25,429 nucleotides of DNA, taken from contig JBBRGA010000033.1 of the NCBI GenBank assembly GCA_038241115.1, forward strand, positions 1 through 25,429, given 5' to 3'. Source of the stretch: JANYJJ01 sp038241115. GTDB taxonomy: Bacteria > Pseudomonadota > Gammaproteobacteria > Burkholderiales > Burkholderiaceae_C. Made by a program: the position numbers and the translations under genes. Positions 16,891-25,429 of this stretch are shown here, piece by piece (the stretch's first letter is position 1; every line of letters starts with the position of its first letter). Below the pieces are notes generated by a model. The model was not told the origin of the DNA. It searched no databases and was given only the letters and a program-made list of their open reading frames with translations.

Positions 16891-17040
16891 AGCGAAATGG
16901 CCGGTGTTCACGGACGTTGCGTTGCTAGATCACAGCCCTTTCTTGACTTCGTTATCGTCACTTGAGGAAGCTGCTGGAGCGCAATTCGAAGGTCAGCGAC
17001 AGGCAATTTGAAAGCGTTCGTGACGGCCACTGTGCCTTTC

Positions 17041-17046
17041 TATAAT
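17041..17046 (+). promoter_or_regulatory. ponA -10 box
   Basis: A perfect TATAAT lies 25 bp before the ponA ATG, giving a predicted start of transcription near 17053. At 16-18 bp upstream there is no good -35 box; the TTGAAA at 17008-17013 is too far (27-bp spacer). Confidence 0.5.
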
Positions 17047-17070
17047 TTGCAATGGCAACCTTGGAATGAC

Positions 17071-19473
17071 ATGACCGAATCTGATCGTGCGCAGCAAACC
17101 CGCGGCGACGTCTCCCGAAACGGCACCACGAGTTCATCTGGTGCGACGGCTGCCGTAGATTTCGCGGCAATTGCTTTGCGCACGTGTCTCTGGGCCATCG
17201 GGATATTGGGCGGCACGCTTTTGACGGTCGTGTTGATCCTGAGCATCGCCTTGGCGGTGGCTTATCCCAACCTGCCAGAAGTGACAGGACTGATCGAGTA
17301 CCGGCCAAAGTTGCCGATGCGCGTTTTCTCGTCGGACGGTGTGATGCTCGGTGAATACGGAGAAGAGCGACGCAACTTCGTGCCGATCAGTCAAATTCCC
17401 CAGGCCATGAAAGACGCGGTCTTGGCCTCTGAGGATGCGCGCTTTTATCAGCACAACGGCGTCGACATCAAGGGCGTGATGCGGGCTGGCTTGGCGCAGC
17501 TCAGTCGTTCGCGCAGCCAAGGCGCCTCCACCATCACGATGCAGGTGGCTCGAAATTTTTATTTGTCGACCGAAAAAACCTACACCCGCAAAATTTACGA
17601 AATGCTGCTGGCATTCAAGATGGAAAGCGTTTTGACGAAAGATCAAATTCTGGAGGTCTACATGAACCAGATTTTTTTGGGCCAAAGGTCTTACGGATTT
17701 GCCGCGGCGAGTGAAACCTACTTTGGCAAACCTCTGAAGGACATCACCATCGCTGAGGCGGCGATGTTGGCGGGTTTGCCTCAAGCGCCGTCTGTGTACA
17801 ACCCTTTCAGCAATCCAGAGCGTGCGGTCAAAAGCCAGCGGCTCATCATCGACCGCATGTTGGAGAACAACTTCATCACGCAGGCGCAGCGCGAAGCTGC
17901 TCGAGAGCAGGTCATGAAATACCGCGAGCCCGATGAGCTTCCCATCCACGCCGAATACCTGGCTGAAGTGGCGCGTCAAATGGTGTTCACTCAGTACGGT
18001 GAAGACGCTTACACGCGCGGCCTGAACGTGCAATTGACGGTCGATTCGCTGACCCAAATGGCGGCCTACCGGGCTTTGCGCAAAGGCATCTTGGACTACG
18101 AAAAGCGACAGGTTTACCGCGGTCCTGAGGCCTACATCGATTTGCCGGCCAATCCGGCGGATATCGACAACCGCATCGCCGACGCACTTCAAGACCATCC
18201 TGACAACGATGAGCTGAAAGCGGCCGTGGTCCTTGAGGCCAATCCGCGCAAAGTGGTCGCCGTATTGCAAACCGGTGAGTCGGTGACTGTGACCGGCGAA
18301 GGCCTGCGCCCCGCCACGTCGGGCTTGGTCGAAAAATCCAACCCCAAAAATCAGATACGCCCTGGTGCGGTCATCAGGCTGGTGAAGGCTGCGCGAGGCG
18401 ACTGGACCATCACCCAACAGCCCGAGGTCGAAGGTGCGTTCGTGGCCATGGACCCGCGCACCGGTGCCGTGCGCGCCATGGTCGGAGGCTTCGACTTTTC
18501 GAAAAGTAAGTTCAATCACGTCACCCAAGCGTGGCGTCAGCCGGGCTCGAGTTTCAAACCGTTCATCTACTCAGCCGCCCTTGAAAAGGGTTTCACGCCC
18601 GCCACGGTGGTCAACGACGCCCCGCTGTTTTTTGATGCGGGTGCGACCGGCAGCCAGCCTTGGGAGCCAAAGAACTACGACGGCCGCTTCGAAGGCCCGA
18701 TGACGCTGCGCAACGGTTTGGCAAAGTCAAAGAACATGATTTCCATCCGCATCTTGCAAGCCACGGGCCCCACTTTCACTCAAAGCTGGATTACCAGGTT
18801 TGGCTTCGATGCGGAACGCCATCCGCCTTATCTGACGATGGCATTGGGCGCGGGCTCGGTCACGCCTTTGCAAATGGCTTCGGGGTACTCGGTTTTTGCA
18901 AATGGCGGCTACCGCGTCAACCCCACGCTGATTGCCAAGGTGACTGACGGCAAGGGCAATGTGATCAACCAAGCGAATGCTGTGACGCTGGATGAAACAT
19001 CACGCGCCATTGACGCGCGCAATGCATTTGTGATGAGCAGCCTGCTGCAGGAGGTCACCAAATCGGGCACAGCGGCCAAGGCGCGCGTTGAGCTGAAGCG
19101 CTCCGACATTTACGGCAAAACCGGCACCACGAACGACTCGATGGACACCTGGTTCGCCGGATATCACCCAACCTTGGTGGCAGTGGCGTGGATGGGTTAC
19201 GACACGCCGCGCAAGCTTGGCGACAAAGAAACCGGCGGCAGCCTTTCGTTGCCGGTGTGGATCGAGTTTATGAAAACCGCTTTGAAGGGCGTGCCTGTGC
19301 AAGAGCCGAGCGTTCCCGAGGGTCTTGTGAATACGGGCGGCGAATGGTTTTACGAGGAGTACACAAGCGGCACAGGGGTTCGCAGCTTGGGCCTGGAAGA
19401 CCGAATGCCAGCCGCCTCAACTGCTCCTAACGAGGCAGAGAAGTCGAGCATCCTGGATTTGTTCAGGCGCTGA
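17071..19473 (+). CDS. mrcA: Penicillin-binding protein 1A (bifunctional transglycosylase/transpeptidase)
   Basis: Class A PBP that polymerises and crosslinks peptidoglycan in the periplasm; 800 aa. Cytosolic tail, then one transmembrane helix (about 43-66). The glycosyltransferase domain GT51 has EDARFYQHNGVD (catalytic Glu121), GASTITMQVARN (151-162) and the conserved KIYEMLLAFKME and EVYMNQIFLGQ. An OB-like insert spans about 340-450. The transpeptidase domain has SSFK (Ser493, Lys496), SKN (553-555) and KTGT (683-686). The ATG at 17071 is used: an in-frame TTG at 17008 lies upstream of the TATAAT box and would add 21 unlikely residues. Also called ponA. Ends 30 bp from the convergent cyaY. 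Confidence 0.96.
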   Translation: MTESDRAQQTRGDVSRNGTTSSSGATAAVDFAAIALRTCLWAIGILGGTLLTVVLILSIALAVAYPNLPEVTGLIEYRPKLPMRVFSSDGVMLGEYGEERRNFVPISQIPQAMKDAVLASEDARFYQHNGVDIKGVMRAGLAQLSRSRSQGASTITMQVARNFYLSTEKTYTRKIYEMLLAFKMESVLTKDQILEVYMNQIFLGQRSYGFAAASETYFGKPLKDITIAEAAMLAGLPQAPSVYNPFSNPERAVKSQRLIIDRMLENNFITQAQREAAREQVMKYREPDELPIHAEYLAEVARQMVFTQYGEDAYTRGLNVQLTVDSLTQMAAYRALRKGILDYEKRQVYRGPEAYIDLPANPADIDNRIADALQDHPDNDELKAAVVLEANPRKVVAVLQTGESVTVTGEGLRPATSGLVEKSNPKNQIRPGAVIRLVKAARGDWTITQQPEVEGAFVAMDPRTGAVRAMVGGFDFSKSKFNHVTQAWRQPGSSFKPFIYSAALEKGFTPATVVNDAPLFFDAGATGSQPWEPKNYDGRFEGPMTLRNGLAKSKNMISIRILQATGPTFTQSWITRFGFDAERHPPYLTMALGAGSVTPLQMASGYSVFANGGYRVNPTLIAKVTDGKGNVINQANAVTLDETSRAIDARNAFVMSSLLQEVTKSGTAAKARVELKRSDIYGKTGTTNDSMDTWFAGYHPTLVAVAWMGYDTPRKLGDKETGGSLSLPVWIEFMKTALKGVPVQEPSVPEGLVNTGGEWFYEEYTSGTGVRSLGLEDRMPAASTAPNEAEKSSILDLFRR

Positions 19474-19486
19474 GTACGGGGCCGGA

Positions 19487-19508
19487 GCGGGTTCAGCGCG
19501 GGTTCAGC
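19487..19508. repeat. 11-bp tandem duplication between ponA and cyaY
   Basis: GCGGGTTCAGC occurs twice with no gap (19487-19497 and 19498-19508). The second copy contains the cyaY stop codon. No terminator hairpin is evident in this convergent gap. Confidence 0.8.
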
Positions 19509-19884
19509 GATCTTTGGTCTGAGAGACCGGAGGTAAAAACTTCAACGCTTGCCCGCTCTGCGCTGACGCACAAATCGACAGCACCTCGAAGAGCTCACGT
19601 CCGTCTTTGGTGTCAAGCCATGCCGCATCGGTGAATTTGAAATGGAAGCCACCTGATTTCGCGGCCAGCCACAGCTCTTGCAACGGTGGCTGCGTATTGA
19701 CAATGATTTTGCTGTTGTTGGGGAGCGTTAACTCCAACATTCCGCCGGTGCGGTGCGAATCGATGTCAATCGCGCCTTCTTCCAACCACCGGTCGGTGGT
19801 GGCCTCGATGCTGCTCAAAGCGGCAGCAGTCAAAGCAAGGTAGTCGGCAGCGGACAGGGCCGGGACAGAAGGCTCAGACGTCAT
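19504..19884 (-). CDS. cyaY: Iron donor protein CyaY (bacterial frataxin)
   Basis: Frataxin homologue that regulates iron supply and IscS activity in Fe-S cluster assembly in the cytosol. 126 aa, slightly longer than the usual 105-110. An acidic N-terminal helix (SIEATTDRWLEEGAIDIDSH) is followed by the beta sheet with the signature IIVNTQPPLQELWLAAKSGG and GFHFKF, then the C-terminal helix ELFEVLSICASAQ. It is convergent with ponA and divergent from lptM with only 18 bp between start codons, so each promoter must overlap the other coding region. Confidence 0.92.
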   Translation of the reverse strand: MTSEPSVPALSAADYLALTAAALSSIEATTDRWLEEGAIDIDSHRTGGMLELTLPNNSKIIVNTQPPLQELWLAAKSGGFHFKFTDAAWLDTKDGRELFEVLSICASAQSGQALKFLPPVSQTKDR

Positions 19885-19902
19885 GGTCGGTAAACTTATT
19901 CA

Positions 19903-20088
19903 ATGGAAAAAACTCAATCAAGTCTAGTCTTGTCGCGGATGTCGGCGGGCGCAGCGCTGACGTCTGCCCTGATCGTGGTGTCTGCTTTGTCAGGCTGCGG
20001 CCAAAAAGGGCCGTTGAAGCTACCGTCGGCTGCAGCCCCAAAAACCGAGGCAACTGCGGTAATCACAAACGTTCCCGTTACCCGCTGA
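19903..20088 (+). CDS. lptM: Small outer-membrane lipoprotein LptM
   Basis: 61-aa lipoprotein of the LptM (YifL) family, which in E. coli assists LptD maturation in LPS transport. The signal sequence ends LSG before Cys32; CGQKGPLKLP directly after the lipobox is the family signature. The remainder is a short Ala/Thr tail. It is divergent from cyaY, as commonly seen, but the gene usually downstream (lysA) is absent here; instead its stop overlaps the 3' end of the ABC ATPase gene by 11 bp on the opposite strand. Confidence 0.85.
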   Translation: MEKTQSSLVLSRMSAGAALTSALIVVSALSGCGQKGPLKLPSAAAPKTEATAVITNVPVTR

Positions 20089-21139
20089 TCGAAAGACGAC
20101 CTTCTTCCGCAGCGTGGCAGGCAATGCGAACGCCGCGAATCGTGAGCAAAGCGGGGCGCTGCGATCTGCAGCGCTCATTGGCCAAAGGGCAGCGCGGGTG
20201 GAAAGAACAACCACTTGGCGGGTTCAGCGGGTTAGGAACTTCACCTTGAACCGGTGTGCGTGCGCGGCCTGACATATGGATGTCAGGGATCGCATCGAGC
20301 AACATGCGGGTGTACGGATGCCGTGCGCCGCGAGTGTCAGCAGCGAACAACGTGGCCTTGTCGGCCAGCTCAACCAAGCGACCCAAGTACATGACGCCCA
20401 CGGTGTCGCTCACGTGGCGCACCACAGCGAGATTGTGCGAGATGAACAGGTAAGTCAGACCGAGCTTGCGCTGCAGGTCTTTCATGATGTTCTGCACCTG
20501 CGCCTGCACCGATACATCCAAGGCAGAAGTGGGTTCGTCGCACACCAAAAACTCAGGTTGGGTTGCCAACGCGCGGGCAATCGAGATGCGTTGCCGTTGT
20601 CCGCCTGAAAACTGGTGCGGGAACTTGGTCATGTCGGCAGCGGCCAACCCCACCGACATCAGCAACTCGCCCACCCTCGTCTTCAAGTCGGCTGCGTTGG
20701 TGATAAGGCCGTGCTCGGTGAGGGGCTCACCAACGATGTCGAGAACTTTCCAACGCGGGTTCAAGCTGGCGTAAGGGTCTTGAAAAATCATCTGCATGCG
20801 CCGACGCAGCGCTGACGCGCCGGGGCCCTTGAGTGATTCGGCGATGCCTTGCCCGTCAAACAAAACTTGGCCGGCGCTGGGTGCATAAAGCCCCACCAGC
20901 AAACGCGCCACTGTGCTTTTACCGCAGCCCGATTCACCCACCAACGCGAGCGTTTTGCCGCGTTCGACCTGGAAGCTGACACCGTCTACCGCGTGCACAA
21001 ACTGCTTCGGCTTGCCTTCGACCACACGGTTCAACCAAGGTGCAGACACATCGAATGATTTGGCGAGGTCGCGCACTTCGACCAACGGTCCTTGCGGGTT
21101 TGTCTTGCCGTGCTCTGACGAACTGTTCGCGCTCATCAT
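20078..21139 (-). CDS. dppF: Peptide ABC transporter ATP-binding protein (DppF/OppF type)
   Basis: Cytosolic ATPase subunit of a di/oligopeptide importer, 353 aa. Walker A GESGCGKST (68-76), Q-loop FQDPYASLNPR, signature FSGGQRQR (177-184), Walker B FLVCDEP (197-203) and switch His235. The C-terminal oligopeptide domain (HPYTRMLLDAIP onward) has cysteines at 311, 317, 324 and 341 (C-x5-C-x6-C-x16-C), the pattern that ligates an Fe-S cluster in related DppD/DppF proteins. The start overlaps the dppD stop (ATGA). The 3' end overlaps lptM convergently by 11 bp. Substrate cannot be told from sequence. Confidence 0.9.
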   Translation of the reverse strand: MMSANSSSEHGKTNPQGPLVEVRDLAKSFDVSAPWLNRVVEGKPKQFVHAVDGVSFQVERGKTLALVGESGCGKSTVARLLVGLYAPSAGQVLFDGQGIAESLKGPGASALRRRMQMIFQDPYASLNPRWKVLDIVGEPLTEHGLITNAADLKTRVGELLMSVGLAAADMTKFPHQFSGGQRQRISIARALATQPEFLVCDEPTSALDVSVQAQVQNIMKDLQRKLGLTYLFISHNLAVVRHVSDTVGVMYLGRLVELADKATLFAADTRGARHPYTRMLLDAIPDIHMSGRARTPVQGEVPNPLNPPSGCSFHPRCPLANERCRSQRPALLTIRGVRIACHAAEEGRLSISG

Positions 21140-22119
21140 TCGGACAGCCTCGCGCCGTCAACATGCAACCAGCAAGCCGCTTTTGTGGCACCCGCGCTGA
21201 GCAACTCGGGTCGACGCATGCGGCAAATGTCCATGGTTCGGGTGCATCTCGGGTTGAAAGCGCAGCCCGCAGGAATTGCAGTAAGGCGGGGCATGGCGCC
21301 GTCAATTTGCAGCAGCCGCTCACGGTCCTCATCCATCGCAGGAATCGAGCCCATCAGACCCGCTGTGTAGGGGTGTGCAGAGGCATGAATCACGTCGCGA
21401 ACGGGGCCGATCTCGGCGATGCGTCCGGCGTACATCACAGCCACGCGGTCGCAAGTTTCTGCAATCACACCCATGTCGTGGGTGATGAGCATCACTGCCG
21501 CACCATGGTCTTTGCACAGGCGCTTCAGGAGGGCAATGATCTGCGCCTGAATGGACACGTCCAGCGCCGTGGTCGGTTCGTCGGCCACGATGAGTTTGGG
21601 CTCGGCAGCCAGCGCCAAGGCAATCACGACGCGCTGGCGCATGCCGCCTGAAAACTGATGCGGGTATTGATCAATGCGCTGCTCTGCCGCCTGAATGCCG
21701 GTTTCTTCCAGCAACTTGATGGCACGTTGGCGCGCCTCGGGCTGACTCACCGGCAAGTGCGCGCGTATGGTTTCCGTGAGCTGTTGACCGATGGTGTAGA
21801 GCGGGTTTAGCGAAGTGAGCGGGTCTTGAAAAATGGCGCCGATCTGGCGTCCGCGCACTTTGCGCATTTCTTCGTAAGGCAGGTTGTCGATGCGACGGCC
21901 ATCAAAGCGAATTTCACCTGCCGCAACTCGGCCGGGCGGGTCCAGCAAGCCGATGATGGCCGCACCGGTGAGTGACTTGCCCGCGCCCGATTCACCCACC
22001 ACGCCCAGAATCTCGCCCGGGGCAATTTTGAACGACACATCGTCTAAAGCCACCAAGGTTCCGTGACGCGTGGGGAACTCCACACGCAGGTTTTCAACTT
22101 CTAAAAGCGGTTTTCTCAT
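21136..22119 (-). CDS. dppD: Peptide ABC transporter ATP-binding protein (DppD/OppD type)
   Basis: Second ATPase of the importer, 327 aa from the ATG at 22119 (a GTG two codons upstream is also open; no clear ribosome site distinguishes them). Walker A GESGAGKS (42-49), signature FSGGMRQR (156-163), Walker B LIVADEP (176-182), switch His214. C-terminal domain with Cys286, 292, 299 and 316 in the same four-cysteine pattern as its partner. It lies 21 bp after dppC and overlaps dppF by 4 bp, so the two ATPases are probably made in equal amounts and form a heterodimer. Confidence 0.9.
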   Translation of the reverse strand: MRKPLLEVENLRVEFPTRHGTLVALDDVSFKIAPGEILGVVGESGAGKSLTGAAIIGLLDPPGRVAAGEIRFDGRRIDNLPYEEMRKVRGRQIGAIFQDPLTSLNPLYTIGQQLTETIRAHLPVSQPEARQRAIKLLEETGIQAAEQRIDQYPHQFSGGMRQRVVIALALAAEPKLIVADEPTTALDVSIQAQIIALLKRLCKDHGAAVMLITHDMGVIAETCDRVAVMYAGRIAEIGPVRDVIHASAHPYTAGLMGSIPAMDEDRERLLQIDGAMPRLTAIPAGCAFNPRCTRTMDICRMRRPELLSAGATKAACWLHVDGARLSE

Positions 22120-22140
22120 GGACACAAGGCGTATAAAAAT

Positions 22141-23079
22141 TCAGCGCAAACGGGGGTTCAAAGCGTCGCGCAACCAGTCACCGAGCAAGTTGACGCTCAA
22201 CGCAATGAGCACCAAAACCAGGCCCGGAAAAATGGTGATCCACCACTCGCCAGAAAACAGGAAATCGTTGCCCACGCGAATCAAGGTGCCCAACGACGGC
22301 GAGGTAGGCGACATGCCCACACCCAAGAACGACAGGGTCGCCTCGATGATGATGGCGGTGGCAATTTGAATGGTGGCCAGCACCATCACCGGCCCCAGCA
22401 CGTTGGGCAGCACGTGACGCCGCATGATGCGCAGCGACGACACACCGATCACACGAGCGGCTTGCACGTATTCTTTGTTGCGCTCGACCAAGGTGGAGCC
22501 GCGCACCGTGCGCGCGTACTGCACCCATCCGGGCAGCGCGATGGCAATGATGAGCACCGCCAACGCCAAGCCGTCCTGCGCTTGAGGGAACAAAGCGCGC
22601 CCTACGCCGCTGATCAGAAGCGCAATCAAGATCGACGGGAAAGACAACATCACGTCGCAAATTCGCATGATGAACGCGTCGGTTTTGCCGCCCATGAAAC
22701 CTGATAACAAGCCCAAGGCCACACCGACCAATACCGACAAACACACTGAAACCACACCCACAAAAAGAGAGATGCGCGAGCCGTACATCAGCACCGACAA
22801 AATGTCCCGGCCCTGGTCGTCAGTGCCTAACAAGTATTTGCGGTTGCCCTCGGCTTGCCATGCCGGCGGAAGGCGCGCATCGGACAGTTCGAGCGTGGCC
22901 AAATTGAAGGGCTGATGAGGTGCCACGATGTTGGCAAACACGGCGCAAAACAAAATTACAAAGGCAATGACTGCCGCCCCCATGGCCACTGGCGACTGCT
23001 TGAAGCTGTGCCAGACGTCGCTGTCTTTGATGCGCTTGAAAACGCTGGGCGAAGCCGTGGTACTTGGGACTGCGCTCAC
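22141..23079 (-). CDS. dppC: Peptide ABC transporter permease (DppC/OppC type)
   Basis: Inner-membrane permease, about 312 aa. N-terminal OppC_N segment with one transmembrane helix (MGAAVIAFVILFCAVFANIV), the family motif LLGTDDQGRDILSVLMYGSR, then five membrane segments and the EAA loop EYVQAARVIGVSSLRIMRRH that docks on the ATPases. The start is taken as GTG at 23079, whose GTGA overlaps the stop of the binding-protein gene; ATG at 23103 or 23163 in the same frame would overlap it further and adds residues not typical of the family. Confidence 0.88.
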   Translation of the reverse strand: MSAVPSTTASPSVFKRIKDSDVWHSFKQSPVAMGAAVIAFVILFCAVFANIVAPHQPFNLATLELSDARLPPAWQAEGNRKYLLGTDDQGRDILSVLMYGSRISLFVGVVSVCLSVLVGVALGLLSGFMGGKTDAFIMRICDVMLSFPSILIALLISGVGRALFPQAQDGLALAVLIIAIALPGWVQYARTVRGSTLVERNKEYVQAARVIGVSSLRIMRRHVLPNVLGPVMVLATIQIATAIIIEATLSFLGVGMSPTSPSLGTLIRVGNDFLFSGEWWITIFPGLVLVLIALSVNLLGDWLRDALNPRLR

Positions 23080-24653
23080 TTCGCTGACTTCACCACGATC
23101 CATCGGAACGGCATGAAGTTGTCTGGCAACTGCGTGAGCTGTATGTTCTTCTTCATGGCCCACGCCAGGGCTTGCTGGTGCAACGGCAAGTGGCCGATGT
23201 CGGCCGCATGAATCTCGAATGCTTCCTTGATCATGGCGTCGCGCTTGACTTGGTCGGTCTCGCTTTGAATCTTCAGCGTCAGTTCATCCACCTTGGGGTT
23301 GCTGTACGCGCCGAGGTTGAACTGACCTTGGCCTTTGTCGCTCGGCGTGGCCATCAGTGCATTCAGGATGTTGTGCGAATCGTAGGTTCCTGCGGTCCAA
23401 CCCAGCAAGTAAAAGCTGGTGTTGCGGCTGAGAATTTTCGGGAAGTAGGTGACCTTGGTCTCCGCTTGCAGAATGATTTTTACACCCACCCGCGCCAGGT
23501 TGGCTGCAACGGCTTGACAGATCTCGCCGTCGTTCACATAGCGATCGTTCGGGCAGTTCATGCTGACCTCGAAGCCGTTGGGGTAGCCCGCTTCTGCCAG
23601 CAATTTTTTCGACGCTTCCGGGTCGTAAGGCAAACGCTTGTTCAACTCCGCCGGAAAGCCCTTGATGCCAGGGCCAGCCATCAGAGCGGCCGGTGCAGAC
23701 GCACCACGCATCACACGAGACTTGATGGTCTCGATGTCAATGGCTTGATAAAACGCTTGGCGAACGCGTTTGTCTTTGAACGGATTCTTGCCTTTGATAT
23801 TGGAGAACAGCAACTCATCGCGCTTTTGGTCCATTCCCAAGAAAATAGTGCGAAGTTCAGGGCCTTGCAGCACGCTGAGGTTGGGGTTGGATTTGATGCG
23901 CTCGATATCTTGCAGCGGCACCGGTTCCATCACATCGATCTCACCCGACAGCAAGGCGGCGACGCGTGTCGCGTCGTTGCCGATGGGCGTGAAGATCACC
24001 TCGTCAACGTTCGATTCAATCGCTTCCCAGTAGCGCGGGTTGCGAACCAGCACGGTGCGGGTGGTGGGCTGCCGCTCTTTCAGGCGAAACGGACCGGTGC
24101 CGTTGGCTTTGAAGCTGGCGGTGTTTTCGATGCCTTTGCGGCGGTCCACCGGCAAAGTTGCCTTGTTGGTTTCGCACCAGGCCTTGTTCATGATGAACAC
24201 CAGCGAAATCACGTCGGGCAAGATAGGAAACGGTGCCAGCGTTTCGATCTCGACAACGTGGTCGCTGATCTTGCGCACTTCCTTGATCGAAGAGTTGTAG
24301 CTCTTCATGTCCGAGCCCTCGCCCGCCGAACGTTTGAACGAAAACACCACATCGTCGGCGCTGAAAGGCGCACCGTCGTGGAAGCTCACCCCTTTGCGCA
24401 GCTCAAAGCGCCATACCGTCGGTGAGGTTTGCGACCATTTGGTGGCCAAGGCCGGAACCAAGCCCAACTTCTTGTCGCGCCCAACCAGTGGCTCGTAAAC
24501 ATTGGCCATGAAGCCGAGTTGCAAAGACTCGTTCAACGAATGCGGGTCCATGGACTGCGCATCACCCTGGTTGGCCACGCGCAAAGTCACCGCCTGCGCA
24601 CTGCTCAACATGACAGCCAGCACGGCAATCAACAAAGTGGGTTTGAATTTCAT
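23076..24653 (-). CDS. dppA: Peptide ABC transporter periplasmic binding protein (SBP family 5)
   Basis: Periplasmic solute-binding protein for peptides or similar compounds, 525 aa. Signal peptide MKFKPTLLIAVLAVMLSSAQA (cleavage near 22). Family 5 features: DAQSMDPHSLNES, VYEPLVGRD, the signature WRFELRKGVSFHDGAPFSADDVVFSF, NGTGPFRLKE, DKRVRQAFYQAID and GWTAGTYDSHN. AAGGAA lies 8 bases before the ATG at 24653. It sits between the two permease genes (30 bp after the B permease, 4-bp overlap with the C permease), whereas such genes more often lead the operon. Symbol is by position and family only. Confidence 0.88.
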   Translation of the reverse strand: MKFKPTLLIAVLAVMLSSAQAVTLRVANQGDAQSMDPHSLNESLQLGFMANVYEPLVGRDKKLGLVPALATKWSQTSPTVWRFELRKGVSFHDGAPFSADDVVFSFKRSAGEGSDMKSYNSSIKEVRKISDHVVEIETLAPFPILPDVISLVFIMNKAWCETNKATLPVDRRKGIENTASFKANGTGPFRLKERQPTTRTVLVRNPRYWEAIESNVDEVIFTPIGNDATRVAALLSGEIDVMEPVPLQDIERIKSNPNLSVLQGPELRTIFLGMDQKRDELLFSNIKGKNPFKDKRVRQAFYQAIDIETIKSRVMRGASAPAALMAGPGIKGFPAELNKRLPYDPEASKKLLAEAGYPNGFEVSMNCPNDRYVNDGEICQAVAANLARVGVKIILQAETKVTYFPKILSRNTSFYLLGWTAGTYDSHNILNALMATPSDKGQGQFNLGAYSNPKVDELTLKIQSETDQVKRDAMIKEAFEIHAADIGHLPLHQQALAWAMKKNIQLTQLPDNFMPFRWIVVKSAK

Positions 24654-24683
24654 CGGTGGTTCCTTGATGAGATGGACGGGTAA

Positions 24684-25429
24684 TCAATGAGCGCCGGCGG
24701 CGCTCTCGATCCGCAAACGCGGATCCACTGCAAAGTAGAGCAAGTCCACGGCCAAATTGATGACCACGAAAATGAGCGCAATCAAACACAAATAAGCCGC
24801 CATCACCGGTACGTCAGCAAAGGTCACCGCCTGAATGAACAACAGCCCCATGCCGGGCCATTGAAAAACAGTCTCGGTGATGATGGCGAACGCAATGAGC
24901 GAACCGAGTTGCAAACCGGTGATGGTGATGACCGGCACCATGGTGTTTTTCAGCGCATGACCGAAGTAGACCGCCCGATTTGGCAAACCGCGCGCCCGTG
25001 CGAACCTGATGTAGTCGGCGCGAAGCACCTCAAGCATTTCCGAGCGCACCAGTCGCATGATGAGGGTGAGTTGAAACACCGCCAAGGTGATGGCCGGCAA
25101 GACCAAATGCTTCCAGCCGTCCACCGTTAAAAAGCCACTCGACCACGAGCCCAACATCACCACATCACCGCGGCCAAAGCTGGGAAGCCATTTCAGGGTG
25201 ACGGCAAACACCAAGATCAGCAGAATGCCGATCAAGAATGTCGGCAGCGACACGCCAAGCAGCGAAATCATCATCATCAACTGCGACAAAAAGGTGCCTC
25301 GCCGCAGCGCCGCGTAAACGCCCATTGGAATTCCGACGATCAAGGCGATGGCCGCAGCCGCAAGCGACAGTTCCAGCGTCGCGGGAAGCCGCTCGACAAT
25401 CAATGCTGAAACCTTGCGCCCCTGACGCA
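24684..25429 (-). CDS. dppB: Peptide ABC transporter permease (DppB/OppB type), 5' end outside window
   Basis: C-terminal 247 codons of an inner-membrane permease; the frame is open to the window edge, so the start is missing. The visible part begins RQGRKVSALIVERLPATLEL, the usual segment after the first transmembrane helix, and has five further membrane segments, the EAA loop DYIRFARARGLPNRAVYFGHA and the typical ending VFQWPGMGLLFIQAV...DPRLR. A TTG near 25403 is internal and not a start. First visible gene of the transporter operon. Confidence 0.92.
   Translation of the reverse strand, partial: RQGRKVSALIVERLPATLELSLAAAAIALIVGIPMGVYAALRRGTFLSQLMMMISLLGVSLPTFLIGILLILVFAVTLKWLPSFGRGDVVMLGSWSSGFLTVDGWKHLVLPAITLAVFQLTLIMRLVRSEMLEVLRADYIRFARARGLPNRAVYFGHALKNTMVPVITITGLQLGSLIAFAIITETVFQWPGMGLLFIQAVTFADVPVMAAYLCLIALIFVVINLAVDLLYFAVDPRLRIESAAGAH

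Larger units (their letters stand above)
16794..17070. other. Divergent pilM-ponA intergenic region
   Basis: This 277-bp non-coding stretch separates the two divergent genes and is locally AT-richer than its flanks. It holds the putative pilM promoter and the ponA -10 box. I see no further gene or strong palindrome. Confidence 0.7.

Noticed and set aside
17008..17070. Upstream TTG start for ponA
   Set aside because: It precedes the TATAAT box at 17041 and adds residues unlike the family; ATG at 17071 is better.
17134..18528. 464-codon minus-strand open frame
   Set aside because: Antisense to the conserved PBP1A coding region; His/Arg-rich shadow with no recognisable motifs.
23172..24425. 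417-codon plus-strand open frame
   Set aside because: Antisense to the binding-protein gene, whose family motifs are clear.

Overview
The window reads as chromosomal DNA of a betaproteobacterium, most like the Burkholderiales/Comamonadaceae. I base this on moderately high GC, the pilMNOPQ-aroK-aroB arrangement with mrcA/ponA diverging from pilM, and the protein sequences themselves. The assignment is by pattern recognition, not a database search. No tRNA, rRNA, insertion sequence, phage or CRISPR was seen.

Positions 1-16793 carry 14 genes, all on the minus strand. Read in transcription order from 16793 downward they are pilM, pilN, pilO, pilP, pilQ (type IV pilus alignment complex and outer-membrane secretin), an Ig-like lipoprotein, aroK and aroB (shikimate pathway), then a second block: pilE, fimT, pilV, pilW, pilX and pilY1 (minor pilins and tip adhesin). 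Most pilus genes overlap by 4 bp (ATGA) or are a few bases apart. A sigma-70-like promoter lies before pilM; the only sizeable gap, about 194 bp, lies between aroB and pilE.

The most striking object is pilY1 (1-4421, cut off by the window start). After a normal signal peptide and von Willebrand A (vWA) N-terminus with a MIDAS motif, the frame enters exactly 25 tandem heptads of consensus S-T-x-Q-x-L-x (525 bp). It then runs through about 25 cysteine-paired units of about 29 residues (C-x15-C-x12, with a core like SGNxWTxTTC). Only after that does it return to the usual PilY1 motif (SLADVAQYYY near residue 1440). About 900 residues of repeat are thus inserted into the vWA part of a pilus-tip mechanosensor/adhesin.

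Positions 17071-20088 hold housekeeping genes: a class A penicillin-binding protein (ponA/mrcA, plus strand, with a TATAAT -10 box), cyaY (frataxin, minus) and the small lipoprotein lptM (plus). Positions 20078-25429 hold a minus-strand peptide ABC transporter operon in the order permease B (partial) - binding protein - permease C - ATPase D - ATPase F. The ATPases carry the four-cysteine C-terminal pattern of this family.
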